DNA of 64,000 nt from Halichoerus grypus (GCF_964656455.1 NC_135723.1:99525283-99589282), one strand, 5' to 3'; shown: positions 13,001 to 27,724, counted from the first letter of the stretch. Notes: generated by a model from the sequence alone, not told the origin. Made by a program: numbers and translations.

Positions 13001-16000
13001 CAGACTCCCTGAGCGTGGAGCTGGACGTGGGGCTTGATCTCATGACCCCAAGATCATGACCTGAGCCTAAATCAAGAGTTGGACGCTCACCTGACTGAGC
13101 CCCCCAGGTGCCCCTTATTTCAGTGTCTCTTAAAGCCTGCCTCCACTTAAACAACTGAGTCATGAATGTTCTACCTCCACGAGGCTGCCCTCCACCCGTT
13201 CCCCACAGAATCTGCCTGCTTCTGTCTGTCAGGCTTTCCTGTCACCTTTCCCAATACCCCCGAGGTATCTGGGTGTCTGCAGACTCCTGCTGCTCGTCAT
13301 GCTTGGGTTTCCACTTGGCACCTACAGAGGACCATTTGTCATTGGTTATCTTTGTACGTGCTCATTGGAACGCGGCCGAGGCAAACCACGCTGACTGGAA
13401 TTGCTAGGAAGTTGTGACCATCCCCTCTGCTGGCTTTCTTGCAGCTCAGAATTCATGTTCCATTTCCCCCTTCCATTCCCTCGCCTCCTGCACCCACCCC
13501 GCCCCCTCACCCCCGGATCATCAACATTGTACTGTCAATCGATGACCCAGCCTTCTGGTCTACGGAGAACATGGAGTCACTAAAGAGGCACACATTCAGC
13601 CACGACCCTCACCCACCCGATGCTGCCTCAAGCCTGTTGCCTTCCCTGTTCCCGTGGCCTCGCCGGCCCACCCTTCCCCCCTTTGCTGACTCCCCCCACC
13701 CACCCGCCTTCCCCCCATTCCCCTCTGTGTCATCAGCTCTTCCCCCTACTGGTCGTTCTAGACGTCCTAGAACATCACGCGTCTCTGTGATGAAAACCTC
13801 CCTAGGCTCGACCTCTCTCTGCAGTTGGTGCCTCATTTCTCTCCTCGTTAAGCAGAATTCCTTAAACATGTATTTGCTGTCTCCAGTTCCTTCTCTCCCT
13901 GTCCTTTTTAACCTTTTTATTATAGAAAACTCAAACATCCACACAAGTGCATAGAATAGCGTGAGGAACCATCACGGACCCATCATCCAGCTTCCGCAGC
14001 TGTTGGCTCTCGGCCAGTCTTATTTGCTCTAAAGCCCGCCCCCCACATCCCCTCCTGTTTTATTTTGAAGCCAGTCTCAGGCATCAGTCTATTTTCTTTT
14101 TTTTTTTTTCTGGTAGTATTTCAGTGTGTAGCTCTGAAAGGTAGAGACTCTTTTTTCTGAAATAAGACCTCAGTGTTACTACCGCCACCACAAAAGCCTC
14201 CGCCTACTCAGGTATCCAGTCAGTGTTCAAATGTTCTTGTCTTCCAAACACAGTTTAATTTGTTTTCTATTAGTTTGTCTGAATCAGAACTTAAGAAGGG
14301 GATATGTCTTTTAAGTCTTGTTAAATCTGTCAGTTCCTCCTTCATCTCTTTCATTTTTCCTTGAAATCCATCTGTAGAAGAAACTAGGCCTCACATCCTC
14401 TTTGAGTTTCTGACTCTCTGGATTCTGCTGCTGCGTCCTCCACGGTCTCATTGAGCGTGTTCCTCTATTCTCAGCATTCCAGTAAGGTTGTGATTGGATC
14501 ATTCTGGAGTCTCTGCCAATCAGGCTTCTGCTCCTACCTCTCCATCCTGTTGGTCTTGCCAACACCCTCATGATGTCCACACTCAGTTCGGCCTTCATCT
14601 TCTCTGCCCTGAAGGTGGCGTTGCATGCAGGTGGCCACCCCCTCCTTGAGACACCTTTTCACGGGGCTTCCAGGTGACCTCTCCTGATTCTGTTCCTATC
14701 TCTTAGTGGCTCCTGCTCAGTCTCCTTCACAGGCTTCACCTTCTTTTCCTGACCTTTTATGTTTGGAGTGGTCCAGGGCTGGGTAATGACCTTTGGCTCA
14801 TTATCTACACTCCCTCCCTCATGATTTCACTCAGTCTCGGGGTTTTAAATGCAGCCTGTGTGCTGTCAGCTTCCAAATGCAGTCTCCCCCGCCCACTCTC
14901 TCCCTGTCTCTTGCCCAGACTTCCTTCTTCAATGCCAGATTCACATGCTTACCTGCTAATGCAGCAGGACTCGGTAAATATCTTAGATTTAACACGACCA
15001 AACTGAACTCCCGTATTCCGCCTGAAACCTGTTCTACCCCATCCTCGTCTCCGTGAAGACAACTCTACCCTTCCAGTGGCTCAAGCCAAAAACTTTGGGG
15101 TCATGTTTGCTTCTGCTCTTTCTCAGCCCTCCTTCCGATATATTAGTAAATGCCATCTGAGTTTTCTTCAAAATACTGTCCCCAGGCTGACCACTCCTTT
15201 CCACCTCCACTGCTCCCACCATCATCTGGTGAGAGACTCCGTCACCTCGCCTCTGATAGTTGCCATGGCCTCCTGCCTGGTCTCCTTGTCCCCGTCCTTG
15301 TCCCTCACCCTTTACAATCTGTTCTCAGCAGAGTAGCCAGAGTGATTCTTTAAAAATATAAATCAGTTACCTCTGCTTAAAACCCCCAACTGGCTTCCTA
15401 CCTCATGCAGCATAAAAGCCCCTGTTCCGTCAGGGGCCCCCTCTCCGGCCCCACCTTTCTGACCTCATCTCCCCTCCACCCCTCTTGTCCACTCCTTTCC
15501 AGCCACACAGTCTCACCTCAGGGACCTCCCTCCACGGGAAAGCTCCCTCCCTGGGAACCTGCCTGGCTCCATCCCCATCGCTTCCATCAGGGGTCTGCCC
15601 TTCCATGGCCCCCCAACACCAAAGAACTACATCCCCCCAGTCTCAGCACTCTCTTTTCCCCGTCCCTGCTCCCATGTTCTCCAAAGCACTGTGCCATCGG
15701 GCACCTTAAATATTTACTTCTTTTTGTGTCTTCTTGGATGGTCTTCCCTGACCAGAATGTAATTTCTGCTTGGTTCACCGCTGTGTCTCCTTGTCTATAA
15801 CTGCACCGGCTTCGGTCAGTATCCAGAAGGTGTTTGCTGAGTGACTCTGTCCAGCTGGAGAGCTCACACTTTCATGTGAGGGACTGGGTCTTCTAGGTCT
15901 CCATATCTTTTGGAAAGAAGTAAAGTATAAGTAAATAATTTTGTAAGTAAATACCCAGCTGGTCACTCTGAATTTCAGGGTTCTCATCTGTAAGATGAAG

Positions 16001-19000
16001 ATGACAACACATTTATGACACGGGTTGTGAGGATTCACTGATTTTGTGGATGTACAACACTATGTACCCTGTCGTCTTAGTTTTCTTTCTTTTTTTTTTT
16101 TTAAGATTTTATTTATTTGACAGACACAGCAAGAGAGGGAACACAAGCAGGGGGAGTGGGAGAGGGAGGGGGAGAAGCAGGCTTCCCACTGAGCAGGGAG
16201 CCCGATGTGAGGCTCAATCCCAGGACCCCAGGATCATGACCTGAGCCGAAGGCAGACGCTTAACGACTGAGCCACCCAGGAGCCCCTGTCATCTTAGTTT
16301 TCTATTGCCGTGTAGCAAATTACTCCCAAAACTTAGCAGCCTAAAAAAAGTAATTATTTGTCATCTTGCAGTTTCTGTGGGTTAGGAATTCAGGAGCAGC
16401 TTGGCTGAGTGATTCTGGCTCAGAGTCTCATGAAGTTGTAATCAAGCTATTGACTGAGTTGGTGGTGATCTGAAGGCCTGGCTGAGGCCTGAGGATCTGC
16501 CTCCAGGATGGCCCACTCACTTGGCTGTTGGCAAAGCCTCAGTTCCTCACTGTGTGGACCTCCCAACATGGCTGCTTGAATATCCTCACAACATGGCAGC
16601 TGGCTCCCCCCAGAGTGGGTGAGCCAAGAGAGAGACCGGGGTGGAGCTGTCCTGTCTTTTATGACCTAGTCTCAGAAATTGTACACATCACTCCTTAATG
16701 TGTTTGTTAGAAGCGAGTCACTAAATCCTGCCCATGCCAAAGGGGAGGAACATTAGGCTCTACTTTCTTGAAGGGACTGCCAAAGAATTTGTGGACATAT
16801 TTTAAAACCCACCGCCATGAAGCACCATGAGAGAGTTCATTAATGTTGCTCTTAATAGTTATAATTCATTGTGTACTGTTGGCCATGCTAAGTGCATTCT
16901 CTTTGTCAGATTCAAGGAAGGCTGTTGTCTCTCAGATCCTTTGTGCCTCCTGGATTCTAGTGTGCCTGTTAATTGGCTGACAGATAATTCACAGGCAGTC
17001 TTTTCTGTCCAGCTAGACTGTAGGCTCCCTGCCGTCTCTGGCCGGTCTCAGACTTGTGCTGTATCCTGGCACAGGGAAGTTTTTATGTAGTGATGGCTCT
17101 TTCCAACTGTGGGAATATGATTCCAGAATTGTGACTCTTCATAGAAATGGTGAGGTGAGGCAGAGGAGTTGGCATGTTGGAAAAGATGCTGAACTTGGTG
17201 TTGGATACATTTAGTTTGAGGTACTTAAGAAGCGATTAAACAGAGCCACTCAGAGGGCTGTTGAAATCTGAACTCTATAGGGAACAAGGAAAACTGAAGA
17301 GTATCATCCGCACAGAGGTAACCACTGAAGTTGTGCAAAGAGTGAACTTGCTGAGGAAAAAGTGAAGGGACAGGGAAAGGTAAGGGCAGAGCCTTGGGGT
17401 TGGGGGAGGAAGAGAAGGCAGTAAGCTGAGTGGGCAGGAGGAAGCAGAGTCGTGGAAGACAAGCAGGAGATTCCAGAAAGGCGATCTGGCCTTGCAAAGA
17501 GGTCTGAAAGGGTAAGGGTTAACAGGAGGCTACTGACAGCCTTCCAGGGTGTGGTTTCAGAGCATGGGGAGTTCATAGACAAGATTTTAAGGCGTTGAAG
17601 GATGCATGAATTGTGAAGAAGGAAACACAAAGCGTGTCTCTTGGGGTGTTTTAAGTGAAGAGGGAGAGTAGAGTCGCTTGAGACGACAGAGTTGAGTGGC
17701 GGTTCATCTTAGGTTGGATGACCCTCAAGGGAAAGCCACTGGAGAGGGAGAGCCTGAGATGTCAAAGACAAAAGTTTGTTTGAGTCGAGTTTCACAGGCA
17801 GGGGCTGGAGGAGAAATGAAGGGCACATTAGCGGGGGGTTGGCTTGGTGAGAAGGGCAAGGGAGCTTGCCAGCAGCTACCTGGGATCAGGATCCAGGACA
17901 GATGGGGAAGACGGGGGAGGGGCTGGGGAGGGTTGGGGAGAGGGGAGAGTTTGGAAGAAGCCTCCCAGAGAGCACAGGAGAGGTCCACAAGATCCACCAG
18001 AGGCTTCCTGGGACGAGTGGTATGAACGTATGGTGGATGTCGCCTGCAGAATTGTGTGACTTTTGTCTAGGGGCAGGAAATGAAAATGAAGAAAGTGGTC
18101 TGTATCGGTTTTCGCGGCTCGGGGATATGCCCCAGTCTGGTGGAAGGTCCAGGAAATTAAAAGTTCTGTTCTGTCTCTGAAGATGGGTGGTGGGTGAGCT
18201 CTCAGTCGGTGGGTGACACACAGTGCACACACCACACCTGCAGAGGATACCCGTAGGGTCATGAGCACCCGATGTGAGAGCAGACATTTCTTTCTTTCTT
18301 TTTTTTTTTTAAAGATTTTATTTATTTCTTTGACAGAGAGAGAGAGCGAGAGAGGGAACACAAGCAGGGGGAGTGGGAGAGGGAGAAGCAGGCTTCCCGC
18401 CGAGCAGGGAGCCCGATGCGGGGCTCGATCCCAGAACCCTGGGATCATGACCTGAGCCGAAGGCAGATGCTTAACGACTGAGCCACCCAGGCACCCCGAG
18501 AGCAGACATTTCTAATTTGTGTAAAGGCGCTGCCCACTCACTGAGCTGGACACCAGTGGGCCTGGAGCCCAGAGGGCTGGTCCTTTCCTAATGGGTGCCA
18601 CATAGGCTGGCTTGGCCCTGTGTACAGGTGCAAAGACCAGTGGACTCAAATTAGGGCCAGGGAGAAGGGAGGGGTTGGATTTCTGAGTGCGAGTGGAAGG
18701 CTGGTCCTGTGGGTGTGAGAGTGGGGGGTGGGTGGGGGCAGGGCTGGGTGTCCGAGAAGGGAAGTTCAGATGTTGAAGTCATGAAGTGAAACCATTCTGA
18801 ACGATGCGGGCCAAGGCAAGGCCACACTGCTGAGCATCCGAGATGAGTCCAGAGGACCCTTGTCAAACCGAAGTAACAGTTTTATAGAACAGACGAGACC
18901 GCCTAAAATAACAGGGGCCCGGCATCTGGGATGGATGACTCAGGCTGCGGTGGAACTTTCTAGTATTGGCAACAGCCAGCCGCTCAACGTATTCAACAAA

Positions 19001-22000
19001 TATTTACTGGCTCCAGACTCTCTGCTTCTAGATGCTTGGGATATAGCGGTGAACGAAACAGATCAAGATCCTGGAGCTCTAGCACATGCCCTTAGATTTA
19101 CATGTTTTAATGACAAAAATGTAACTGTGTACCTTACTGAGATAACCTGACTGGAAAGACAGGTTTTGTAACAGGGTTTTACTGTACTCGGCTCACTGAT
19201 CCCCTCTCGGAGAACCTTCCACACCTCTGTCACCCTGAGTGCCGAAAGCAGCACATTGACTTTGGCTTTACCTTCAGGGACCCAGTTTCCCTAAACGTGG
19301 AATTACAGAGGATATGGTTAAATGCGTTTAAAAAAAAAAAAGGTAGTGTTGACCATCCTTGTTTGGGGAGCACGAGAAGATCAGGAATAGAGTGGGCTGA
19401 CTCCACTCCTGTGGACTGGGCTGGGATTTGGGGGACAGGGAGCCATGGCGAGCAGAAGCAGGCTCTAGGGTGGAAGGGGCCCCATGGCCAACGGAGGGGA
19501 GGCTGTGGGGAGAAGCAAGCAGGTGTCAGACTAAAACTCTTCTTGGCCAAGGTTCCCGTGACGTTTGTCGACATCGCTGTTTACTTCTCTGAGGATGAGT
19601 GGAAGAACTTGGACGAATGGCAGAAGGAGCTTTACAACAACCTTGTTAAGGAGAACTATAAAACCCTGATGTCCCTGGGTAAGAGCCCCTTCCCTCCTCC
19701 AGGGCAAGCGGTCTGTGCAGAGAGCAGTAAAACGCTTATCAGCCTGGGCAAAGTGTTTGTGTTCATCCCTAATGGAAATGCAAGGAACTATCTGCTCATG
19801 ACGCTATAAAGAAAGAATGAGTATAACAAGATGACAGTTAGAAACCCAGTAACAGGGCCTGTCACTATAGCATTGAGCACTGCACTGCTTTTGTTCTGGA
19901 ATACGGCCAAACTGCATCATTGGCATGTGACTACACGCTACCTCCCCATGGATGAGCCACAGTCTGTCTGCTGTTGGCTTTCGGAGTCCTGCTATTTTCT
20001 ATGCTGGAAATTGGGCATCTGTTGGCTTGTTTTCAGGGTTCCTTCTAAGAGATGAGCTGACATAGGTATCGGCGACCACCGAGAGGGGCTCTCTGCTGGG
20101 GAGGGGGTCTTGGGTGGGGGAGACTTCTGCGGCTGCCCTTGATCGGGATCTGTTGGTGAACTTCATTGTGTGTCCTTCCTTCCCCTCCAACTCATTCCAG
20201 ACACGGAGGGTGCAGTGCCCAAGCCAGATGCTCCATCCCAGGTGGAGCCCAGGGAAGAGCCTTGCGTGTGGGAGCAGCGTGACCCAGAAGAGAGAGAAAT
20301 CTTAATGGATCCAGACACAGGTGATGGCAGCTGAAAAGAGCCCCAGGTCCAGGGCAGGGCAGGAGAGGAGCTGAGGAGATGTAGTTCCTGACAGCACTGT
20401 TCCCTGGTCAGCTCTCGCTGGGATGGAAGGTTCCAGGGCTATAGTCCTGGCTGTGCCCCGGAGGCCTTTCGTCAGGCCCTCAGCTCTCCTGAGTGGTGCT
20501 GCCCCTAGTGCAGCCGAGCCTGAACTGTGTTCTCTGCCTTATCATACAAACTCTGCCCTTCTTCAGGAAGTTCCTTTTTTTTTTTTAAGATTTTTTATTT
20601 TTTATTTATTTGACAGACAGAGACACAGCGAGAGAAGGAACACAAGCAGGGGGAGGGTGAGAGGGAGAAGCAGGCTTCCCGCGGAGCAGGGAGCCCAATG
20701 CGGGGCTCGATCCCAGGACCCTGGGACCATGACCTGAGCCGAAGGCAGACGCTTAACGACTGAGCCACCCAGGCACCCCACTTCAGCAAGTTCCTTTAGA
20801 AGGTCACTCAGAGGCAGCCCCTTCCTTTCCAGTCTGTTCTCTTCATTGGAATATAATTCATATGCCATAAATAAAGTCCACTCAGGGGTTCACAAAGTTG
20901 TGCAACCATCACCATGATCTAATTCCAGAACCTCTTCATCATGGGAAACCCCAGACCCGTGAGCAGTCACTCCTACCTCCCCCCAGCCCCCAGCCCCTGG
21001 CCACCACTGATCAGCTCTGTCTCTGCACATTGGCGTGTTGCGGACAGTTCATCTGGCGGCCCGCTCCCCATCTTCAAGCACTGCAGGGGCTGAGGTCAGC
21101 AGCTGGGGCAGCCCTTCATGCTTACGGCCCTGGACCTCAGCAGTGTCACCTAGCTGTCATCCATCACTGTGCGTGTGCTGGCATGGTGACCGCTGTGCCC
21201 GTGTTGTGGGTGGAACGAGCAGGCCGAGAACCAGAGAGGTCGGCTGGCTCACCTGCTGGGCTGGGGGCACAGTGGAAACCAGGATCCAAGTCTTCCGGTT
21301 CCTCCTCTGATCTCCCCCCGGCCACCTGAGCCGCCTGCTCTCAGGGCTAGTACGTCACACCACAGAACATCAGGACACACCCTGTTTGTCACATCTTGGG
21401 GTCTACAGAGAGGATATATCATTGTCCTGTATGTGTGAGGACACTGCATTATCCATCCAGGTTGGGGCCAGGCAGGAGGCTGTGATGGTGTGTGTGTGTG
21501 TGTGTGTGGCTACCTCTCTCTGATGGGTGAAAAATGAACATGAACATCTTGTACACAGAGGTCAAACTTCTGGCCTTGCCCTGATTAGCACCAAGCCCAG
21601 GCTGGGCCATTTTTGGAACTCTCTCCGGGCCTCATTACATCGCATCCCGCGGCTTGGCCTACCCCTTTGTCCTGAATACTGATTATTTCTCTGCTCCCAG
21701 AACCTTCTGCTTCCCGCAGTTGCCCACAGGAGCCCAAGGCTCCTGTGCATATATGTGCTGTCAGCTGTATTCCTGACCCTGAGAACACCTGGGTGATGAT
21801 TGTTCAGAAAAAACCCCAAATGACATCCTTCTCTCTCCCCAGGAGCAGAGCCCCTGGTGTCTGCACAGGATTCATCCTCGCAGGTGAAACGGGAGGAAGC
21901 CCTATGTGTCCGGGGTCAGCGGGGCCTGGAGGAAAGAGCCATCCCCACGGAGTCCATTACTGGTGAGTGAGCCCAGTAGCTGCCCTAAGCCAGGGAGGGA

Positions 22001-25000
22001 GCGGAAAGGGCCAGCATGGTCTGCAGGTCCCCAGCATCATCCGTCGTGTGTGGCAGACCAGAGGCCAGAGCTGGAAATGTAAGAGTTGGGTCCGGAGTGG
22101 GCAGAGAGACAGGATTTCCCGTAGGGCACAAACATAGCACATCTGGGCTTAGCTCGTCCTGTTACCTCTCTTTTTATATCAGTTTTTAACTATTCCTTCC
22201 TCCCCTTGAAGAGGAGCACCAGGGCAGAAGTACTAAGTGTAAGAAACTTTATGATGAAGCGCTGTGGTCTGGGAATATATCAGTCCATAGGACCTGCTCC
22301 TGACTGGGAAGAGCTTTCGTTGTTTTCAACAAGTATTTATGGGTTGTTGCCTCTGTGCCCGTGGGGTATTCGGGGGGGTGAGGTGGGTTTCCTCTTAGGT
22401 GACGTTCCAGCTGGACTCTGTGTGAGAAGCCTCTGAGAGCATATGTGTATTAGGGTGCTCCAGAGAACCCACAGGGTGTGTGGGTATGTATCTGCGTGTG
22501 GAGAGAGACACAGCCAGGCAGACTGATTTTAAGGAACTGCCTTCAGTGATTGTGGAGGCTGGCATGTCCAGAATCTGCAGGCTGGAGACCCAGCACAGTC
22601 TTCTGGCCGGATTCCCTCTTCCTTGGGGGTGGTTTGTCTTTTTCTATGGAAGCCTTCACCTGTTGGTATGAGGCCCACCCACATTATGAAAGGCAGGGGT
22701 TGCTGATTGAAATATTAATCTTCTCAAAAAATAAAATCCGTTTACAGAACCCTCTAGAATAATGTCTGGGGGTGCCTAGGTGGCTCAGTCAGTTAAGCAT
22801 CTGCCTTCAGCTCAGGTCATGATCCCAGGGTCCTGGGATCAAGCCGCACATCCCTGCTCAGCAGGAAGTCGACCTCTCCCTCTCCCTCTGCCTGCTGCTT
22901 TCCCTGCTTGTGCTCTCTTGCTCTCTGACAAATAAATAAAATCTTAAAAAAAAAATTAGAATAATGTCTGGCCAACTATGTGTGTACTGTGGCCTGGCTG
23001 TCACAGAATTACCCATCACAAGATCTAGTAACATACTTATCCACAGGTTAGAGCTCCACAAGCCTTAGCCCCTCTTAGTCAGAGCCTCACACTCCCAGGT
23101 TGAGTGATAGCGGCATCTGAGTGGGGGAAAGGCCGGTCCCTTTCCATCAAGCATGCTCCTGGACGGCAGCACAGTATTAATATCTTCAAAGAAATCTGTA
23201 AGAGATAAGAAGGCAATGAAGTTAAATGAGTTTTAACAGACCGCAGAGGAAAAATGTAGCATACACCTTAGAAAAATCCCAATAAGGGGCACCTGGGTGG
23301 TGCAGTCAGTTAAGCGTCCAACTCTTGGTTTTGGCTCAGGTCATGATCTGAGGGTCGTGAGATTGAGCCCTGCGTGGGGCTCTCTGCTCAGCACGGAGTC
23401 TGCTTGAGATTCTCTCCCTCTCCCTCCCCCCTCCCCCTGCTCGTGTGCTCACTGTCTGTCTGTCTCTCTCTCTCTAAAATAAATACATAAATCTAAAAAG
23501 AAAAAGAAAGAAAAATCCCAATAAAATGGTGGATCTAAACGGCTCCATGGAAGGCATCCTGTTCTGGAAAATCCCCTTAAGAATACCTCTGTCCATGGTG
23601 GTGGTCTGTACTCAAGCTGAGTCTCAGTCTAAGGACTGAAGTTCCCAAAGCACAGCAAGACTCTCTCGAAGTCACCGTGAATGACGCTCCCCTATAGTAT
23701 ACCCTTATTTGCAGCAAAAGCTCCATTAATTGGGGCCAAGCCGACTTAAACCTTTAATTAATTAGCATACTTTAATTATGCCTGAATTTTAAGGAATAGA
23801 AATAATTGCAGGAAATGAGAGATTTACTCAGTGCACAAACTTGCAGGCATTTCGTGTCCCCTGACGCCTCCGTTGTTCTTTTCCCACAGACTCCCCGGCC
23901 TCTGCCCAGGACCTCTTGTCCCGGATTAAACAGGAGGAGCACCCGTGCGTATGGGATCAGCAGGATCTGGCAGAGAGAGATATTCCAACGGACCCCAATT
24001 CAGGTGAGCAAGATACCAGGATGAATATCAAGGACAAGGAGACTCTTACTGAACTTTGTATGCGGGGAAATCAATCTGATCACTTTTGGTTAAAGGCCAG
24101 TGAAAGGCTCAGAGAATAAAATACAGCATGTTCTTCAGTTAGGAACTTCGTACGGATTTTGGAATGTAACCATTCGTAAAGTACAGAGGACTTTTCTTTT
24201 TTTTTTTTTTTAATTTTATTTATTTATTTGACAGAGAGAGAAATAGTGAGAGCAGGAACACAAGCAGGGAGAGTGGGAGAGGGAGAAGCAGGCTTCCTGC
24301 CTGAGCAGGGAGCCTGATGTGGGGCTCGATCCCAGGACCCTGGGATCATGACCTGAGCCGAAGGCAGACGCTTAACGACTGAGCCACCCAGGCGTCCCAA
24401 CAGAGGACTTTTCTAAATGAATCATTAAATTGATAATTTATTGTGTCAACGTAACTGATACTAAAATTATTTCTGCAACAACAGTTTTTGAACAATAAAC
24501 ATAACCAGAAAGGCTTTTAAAAGTTGGGTATATTTCTGTGACAGAAAGAAAGAAATTTACGTTTTCTGCAAGTTTTCCTGGGTGAACACTAGTTAAATGT
24601 CTTCCAAGAAACTTCTGGGTAGGGTCCAGGCATATAGAACAGTAAAGAAGCTCCACCCGTCTGGGGCCTGCACACACATGTGTGTGTGTGTGTGTGTGTG
24701 CATGTGTGTGTGGGGGGTGTGTGTCCATGTGGGTATCTGTGGGTGTGTACGCACGCACGCATGTGCTTGCACAGCTGGGGAAGTCCAGTGTCCTCTCGTT
24801 TGGTTATGACCCATAGTCTCATCCTCCCCCACATACCAGGAAGAGAAGATCAGACATAAAATCTAGCATTCCTTGTTGTTTCAACCCTACAACTTCACAG
24901 TGGAGAAACTGAAGGGGTCCAGGCCAGGAGGGGAAGCCAGCGCTTCCTGATAGAGAGTCAGCAGTCTACACTCCAGCTCTCTCGAGACCTTTGTTCACCG

Positions 25001-27724
25001 CTTCTCTGGCTGCTGGTTCTGAAGTCCTACCACTCAGCCCTTGGTCCCGCGGGCCGTCAGACAGCAGGCTGCCCTCTGGCCTGTTCTGGACCCAGAGTTT
25101 GCTCTGGGGCTCCGTGGACAGAGCTGGGAGACGCAGGTTCCGATCTCGGTTCTGCGTCCGCGCAGACACTGGGTCGGGCCGCCTCCTCCCTGGCCGACTC
25201 CCGATGTAGTGAGCACGAGCGAGATACCACGTCTGAGGGCAGGGAGGGTGAGGACGGCCAGTATGAAACGCGAGACCACTACCGCCACGTGCCCTGCGAG
25301 CGCCAGCAGGGACCTTTGCACGTGATGGTTCTCTAACCTCTGATGGGAGGCTCAGTGGACGTGAACAGCATCTCAGACTGCCTTCTTTCCATCAACAGAG
25401 TCTCTGATCTCGGCGCACGACATTCTGTCATGGATCAAGCAGGAGGAACAGCCGTACCCATGGGGCCCTCGCGACTCAATGGAAGGAGAGCTCGGATTAG
25501 ATTCTGGCCCCAGTGAGTAACGCGCCCCCTGGGGCCCCTGGTCTTTCATCTGCGGGGATGGTTGCTTGCCTCCGCTTCCCCCGCCCCCCCGTAGGTGATG
25601 TTCTGTCATGCCAGCCTTTCGCCCATCTGTATCAGACCACTGTCCCCTTTCCTTTTGGAGGATGGCCGGTGTGTTTCTGTCCTAGGGCTGACTTAACAAA
25701 GTACCACAAACTGGGTGGCTTAAAACAACAGAAATGTGTTGTCTCTTCCGGTTCTGGAAACCAGAAGTCCAAAGTCGAGGGGTCGGCAGGAGCGTGCCCT
25801 CTCTGAAAGCCGTAGGGGACCCTTTCTTGCCTATCCCTAGCTTCTGGTGTTTGTGGCAAGGGTTAGCGTTCCCTTGGCTTGTAGGTGCGTCGCTCCGTCT
25901 CTACCTTTGTCCCCCGTGGTGTTCTGCCTGCGTGTCTGTGTCTTCACCTGGCTGTCTTCAGGGCCTACCCTACTCCAGTCTGACCCCATCTTAACTAATT
26001 ACTTCTGTGAAGATCCCATTTCCAAATACGGTCATTTTCTGCAGTCCTGGGGGTTTGGATTTCAACACATCTTTCCAGGGGACGTAGTTCAGCCCCTAAG
26101 AGCAGGGCAGGGAGGGTGGGCTGGGAGGGAGCTGGCCCACTGGCACCTGAGTAGGAGGTGATGCTGGTGGGTGGCTCACGTACCAGAAAACACTGGCCGG
26201 AGCCCCAAGCCAGCCCTGAGCGGGCACCCCACAGTAGCTGGCGAAGATACTGAAGCTCAGATAGGGAGAAGGGTTTTGTTTTGTTTTGTTTACCCACAAC
26301 AGGTATGGGACCAAACGTCTCACCTGACTTGGGTCTCCTGGGTCTTTTTTTGAAGTTCCACTTATTGGCCACGGACCTTAGGCATATGTTCGTGGATTAT
26401 TTAACACTTAGCGTCTGGCTGGCATTCCTTGCCAGACCCGCTACCATCTCCTTGTTCTCAAGACGGCTGACTTAGCGTCTGCTGGTCAGAGTGTTGAAGG
26501 AGCAGCTAAACAATATATTCCTTGTGCACACTCCTGACACCCTCCGGGAGCTTAAAGTCCAGGGCAGAGCTGAGGACATAGATTATTTCTGATCTGGAAA
26601 GCCATTTAAAAGTCAGGTAAGTGGATCCCAGTGTCTGAGACAAATTTAGTCCAGTCTGGAAGGGCAGGCCGGGGCTGGAGGAGTGGGCAAGGAGCAGTGT
26701 GCCCTTGTTTCAAATAGAACTTAAAGTGGTTCCTCTTCTGACCTGCTGCTGGGGTGGGGATGGGACAGGGGAAGCCAGGCCACTGTCTGTGAGGACGGGA
26801 AGAAGTGCCAGCAGTTTCCACTTCTTTCTTTTTTTATTTTATTTTATTTATTTTTTTTTTTTTAAGATTTTTATTTATTTATTTGACAGAGAGAGATGCA
26901 GCGAGAGAGGGAACACAAGCAGGGGGAGTGGGAGAGGGAGAAGCAGGCTTTCTGCTGAGCAGAGAGCCCGATGTGGGGCTCGATCCCAGGACCCTGGGAT
27001 CATGACCTGAGCCGAAGGCAGACGCTTAACGACTGAGCCACCCAGGTGCCCTCCACTTCTTTCTTGACGGTGCTCAGGCCACTATTTCTGGCCTTGAAGG
27101 CATACGTACTAGTTCATCCAACCTCATGCCAGGAATTCTGCCCACACCTTTGTCCCTCGATGCTACCATCTGATTTTTCCAAGTCGGCTAGGAGTACGTG
27201 GGCCTGGACAAGCCTTTTCCTGGAGACCTGTGCGGTTGTGGGGACGGATCTAGGGGAGTCCGTGCAGAGGTTGCAAGGCTTTGCGAGTGACCGGATCATT
27301 TTACCTCCTCAATTTGGATACACCGAGTCATAGAATGATTTGCTTCACGTTTTATCTCTGGGAGGCCTTCGAACCTTAGCACTGGGGAGGCAGTGCCCAG
27401 AGTTTGGGCGACAGAAGCATCTGGAAATGCTCCTCCTACGGGCCCAGTCACCGGAGCCTCTTGACTTTCTCCCAAAGTGGGCCTGCCTTCCACTTGTTAA
27501 TGTTGAAATTAGGATCTCACCTGTGGTTTCTTTGAAGTTTAAAGACATGGAATCATGTCTTCTGGAGAGGAGCTGGAAGGAGAGAGGGTAGTGGGAGGAG
27601 AGAGTTAAACACAGAACCTGTAAAACACAGGTACCCGTCCCTGCCAAACTCCTTTCCCCAGCCCGGGGGTATGCAAGAAAGACCTGGTGTCCTATCTGAC
27701 TTCAGCCTAGCTGGACGATGTATT

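Larger units (their letters stand above)
12762..19551 (+). other. ZNF282: ZNF282 intron 2
   Basis: About 6.8 kb. Contents: Can-SINEs at 12891, 16087 and 18292; a LINE-like relic at 13905-14260; an L2 at 14560-15850; an antisense LTR at 16071-16818; and L2-like antisense fragments at about 17150-18070 and 18983-19100. No additional exon could be supported. Confidence 0.9.
20321..21842 (+). other. ZNF282: ZNF282 intron 4
   Basis: Contains a Can-SINE (20578-20780), an antisense L1M fragment (20838-21170) and a short (tg)n run at 21488-21508. Confidence 0.9.
21963..23889 (+). other. ZNF282: ZNF282 intron 5
   Basis: Contains an antisense MaLR-type LTR (22447-23021) with a nested Can-SINE (22770-22956), and a second + oriented Can-SINE (23286-23509). 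Confidence 0.9.
24004..25398 (+). other. ZNF282: ZNF282 intron 6
   Basis: Contains a Can-SINE (24198-24399) and a CA/TG-rich alternating tract (24671-24766). The rest is unassigned. Confidence 0.9.

Noticed and set aside
13439..13954. 171-residue open frame in ZNF282 intron 2
   Set aside because: Pro/Ser-rich translation of C-rich DNA running into a LINE-like relic. No homologue recognised and no splice support.
15405..15800. 131-residue open frame in ZNF282 intron 2
   Set aside because: Lies entirely within the L2 relic.
16044..16244. Recurrent small proteins containing [20 protein letters not shown]
   Set aside because: These are translations of the antisense Can-SINE body and appear wherever that SINE occurs (16.1, 18.3, 20.6, 26.9, 39.5 and 47.1 kb).
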